Assembly (NCBI GenBank): GCA_964580255.1
Contig: CAZOJX010000006.1
Span: 1-28,811, forward strand
DNA: 28,811 bases
DNA from: HGM12587 sp964580255
Lineage (GTDB): Bacteria; Bacillota; Clostridia; Lachnospirales; Lachnospiraceae
Direction of reading: 5' to 3'
The first letter of the stretch is position 1; the number at the start of each line of letters is the position of its first letter. The notes beneath the pieces are model-generated. The model was not told the origin of the DNA and made no database searches. It saw only the letters and a program-made list of their open reading frames with translations. Of the stretch, positions 28,792 to 28,811 are shown piece by piece. Position numbers and translations under genes: made by a program.

Positions 28792-28811
28792 GCGATAATC
28801 CTGAAATCAAA

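Overview
The window looks like chromosomal DNA of a low-to-mid GC Gram-positive of the Clostridia, most likely Lachnospiraceae (Blautia/Dorea/Ruminococcus-like; genus not resolved). The basis is the tadA(deaminase)-ffs-dnaX-ybaB-recR block with a long-form SRP RNA, BofA and YaaL sporulation-lineage proteins, strong AGGAGG ribosome sites, TTGACA-N17-TATAAT promoters, MsmK-type sugar ATPase, and the DUF5702, DUF5711 and DUF6382 families that I associate with this group. No phage, insertion sequence, CRISPR array or tRNA was seen.

Layout. 1-1814: the first codons of a gene leaving the window on the minus strand, then a plus-strand PadR regulator with a palindromic operator and a HAAS/SEDS (RodA/FtsW-like) fusion protein. 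1735-3602 (minus): small alarmone synthetase (RelQ-like) followed by an AI-2E/PerM family permease. 3704-6212 (minus): MsmK/UgpC sugar-importer ATPase and a regulator with a sugar-binding-protein fold and a C-terminal HTH, each with its own promoter and terminator. 6230-8583 (minus): OmpR-type response regulator, intramembrane-sensing kinase, a two-helix membrane protein and a 16-residue hydrophobic peptide. 8600-11652 (minus): CvpA, DUF5711 and a degenerate-MPN/LysM membrane protein. 11738-15465 (minus): pfk-dnaX-ybaB-recR. 15540-15693: SRP RNA. 15713-26281 (minus): a tightly overlapping run of 13 genes, namely a complete Gram-positive Tad/Flp pilus set (CpaE, CpaF, TadB, TadC, Flp pilin, DUF5702, two pseudopilins, prepilin peptidase, DUF6382-FHA) running straight into tatD, rsmA and tadA. 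26561-27165: bofA and divergent yaaL. 27178-27849 (plus): an 11-residue-repeat protein and a second copy of the two-helix membrane protein. 27866-28729 (minus): aldo/keto reductase.

The most interesting signal is a putative local two-component regulon. The same AACATT direct repeats with about 11-bp spacing, starting with ACTTTAACA, lie in front of (i) the response-regulator operon, (ii) the 16-residue peptide gene and (iii) the operon at 27256, about 21 kb away. In (ii) and (iii) the distance from the first repeat to the -10 is identical; in (i) it is one helical turn shorter. The regulator operon and the distant operon each encode a paralogue of the same two-helix membrane protein. This suggests an undescribed envelope-stress module made of small membrane-active proteins. 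Other points worth a look are a probable MPN pseudoenzyme joined to LysM, a Tad pseudopilin with a duplicated Cys/His motif, and a pilus-operon promoter with a perfect 14-bp palindrome and a structured leader.
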